Positions 63,327 through 64,000 of a stretch of DNA of 64,000 bases are shown here, in pieces. Each line of letters opens with the position of its first letter. The first letter of the stretch is position 1. The position numbers and the translations under genes are program-made. The notes below the pieces were generated by a model. It was not told the origin of the DNA. It did not search any database and worked only from the letters and a program-made list of their open reading frames with translations. The stretch is from Engraulis encrasicolus (Eukaryota > Chordata > Actinopteri > Clupeiformes > Engraulidae). The stretch covers positions 11,679,696 to 11,743,695 of the forward strand of contig NC_085866.1 of NCBI RefSeq assembly GCF_034702125.1, given 5' to 3'.

Positions 63327-64000
63327 GGACATGGATAGTCTAACAGCATAGTATTGTGCAAAGCAATGCCAGCTAAATATGATGCTTTTGAAGAACGCAC
63401 AGCCTATGTGATTATGGTACCGTACATCCATGACATGGGAGATATACAGTAGATGATGCCTCACAGTGACATTGGCATGTAGCAACCAAAAGTAGCCCTA
63501 CATTTTGCCTTGCAGAAAATATAGGGCCTACAGAATATCAAGTCCATTTCTATTAATTTCAAACGCACTCTGACATATGAAAGACTCAACTCCATACACA
63601 GTAATGTTAATATGAGCACTAACTGTATATTGTTATATTACATATATTCCCTTTATTGCACTCCCATTCCCTCTTTTATGCTCTCACTTCTCTAATAGTG
63701 GAAGATGGGGTTCTGCTATGGAAGCACACCCCATACCCGCTCCACCTCTTTGGGAGAGCCACGCAGAGAGCGAGAGAGATGATCAGAACATTGAATAACT
63801 CCAGGGACATTCAAAGAGACCTAATTAGATCCACTCAATATCACAGCAGAATCAGCGGAGCATTTTATATAAGACATTTGCTGAGGGAGACAGTTATTGG
63901 ACTAACTAATACACTAACAGAGAGATCTTTATTACCATTGAATATAAGATCCAAGAGAAGAGTGTGTCCTTGGGTGTGTGTGTGGACAGGGTATATGTAC
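63327..64000. other. No gene recognised
   Basis: The last 300 bases (63700-64000) are less AT-rich and show short frames on both strands, but no motif I can name. The window ends inside the presumed pdzrn3 intron. Confidence 0.4.

Overview
The window is teleost fish genomic DNA. Two conserved vertebrate genes lie tail to tail: ppp4r2 (PP4 regulatory subunit 2, + strand, 9 coding exons, 39270-48302) and the 3' part of a pdzrn3-type gene (- strand, 8 exons, 51148-60677). PPP4R2 and PDZRN3 are also neighbours in human (3p13), so the order supports both calls. Everything else is repeat-rich: hAT-type and TTAA-type MITEs, Tc1 remnants, an L2-clade LINE, a Ty3/gypsy LTR element, tRNA-derived SINEs and long CA/GT tracts, as expected for a ray-finned fish.

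Layout. 1-9 kb: two decayed copies of an unrecognised multicopy protein family (possibly DDE-transposase-like), then a decayed, intron-containing Ginger/GIN-type integrase gene. 9-18 kb: a Tc1 remnant and a series of hAT-like non-autonomous elements, several with perfect 8-bp target duplications. 18.2-26.3 kb: a nest of transposons five deep around a 6.7-kb gypsy element with 205-bp LTRs. 26.5-27.8 kb: a broken RecQ-like helicase copy. 31-32 kb: arrays of a TTACGTTGG motif. 33.2-38.1 kb: an L2 LINE interrupted by two insertions, one with a clean TA duplication whose removal leaves the reverse transcriptase frame continuous. 38.9 kb: an assembly gap. 39-50 kb: ppp4r2, with a SINE, TTAA MITE and palindromic Tc1 derivative in its introns. 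50.4 kb: a hairpin carrying AATAAA on both strands between the convergent genes. 51-61 kb: pdzrn3 exons. 61.5-64 kb: no exon recognised.

Most notable: (1) a 470-bp TRIM-like element (59060-59529) with two apparently identical 213-bp LTRs, a tRNA-His-type primer site, a purine tract and a tRNA-like A/B-box pol III promoter inside each LTR, itself inside a hAT MITE; (2) an in-frame tandem expansion of the 3' end of a pdzrn3 exon that multiplies its 5' splice site; (3) the five-level transposon nest; (4) a fully palindromic Tc1 derivative; (5) the shared two-strand poly(A) hairpin. All alignments were made by eye; no database search was possible.
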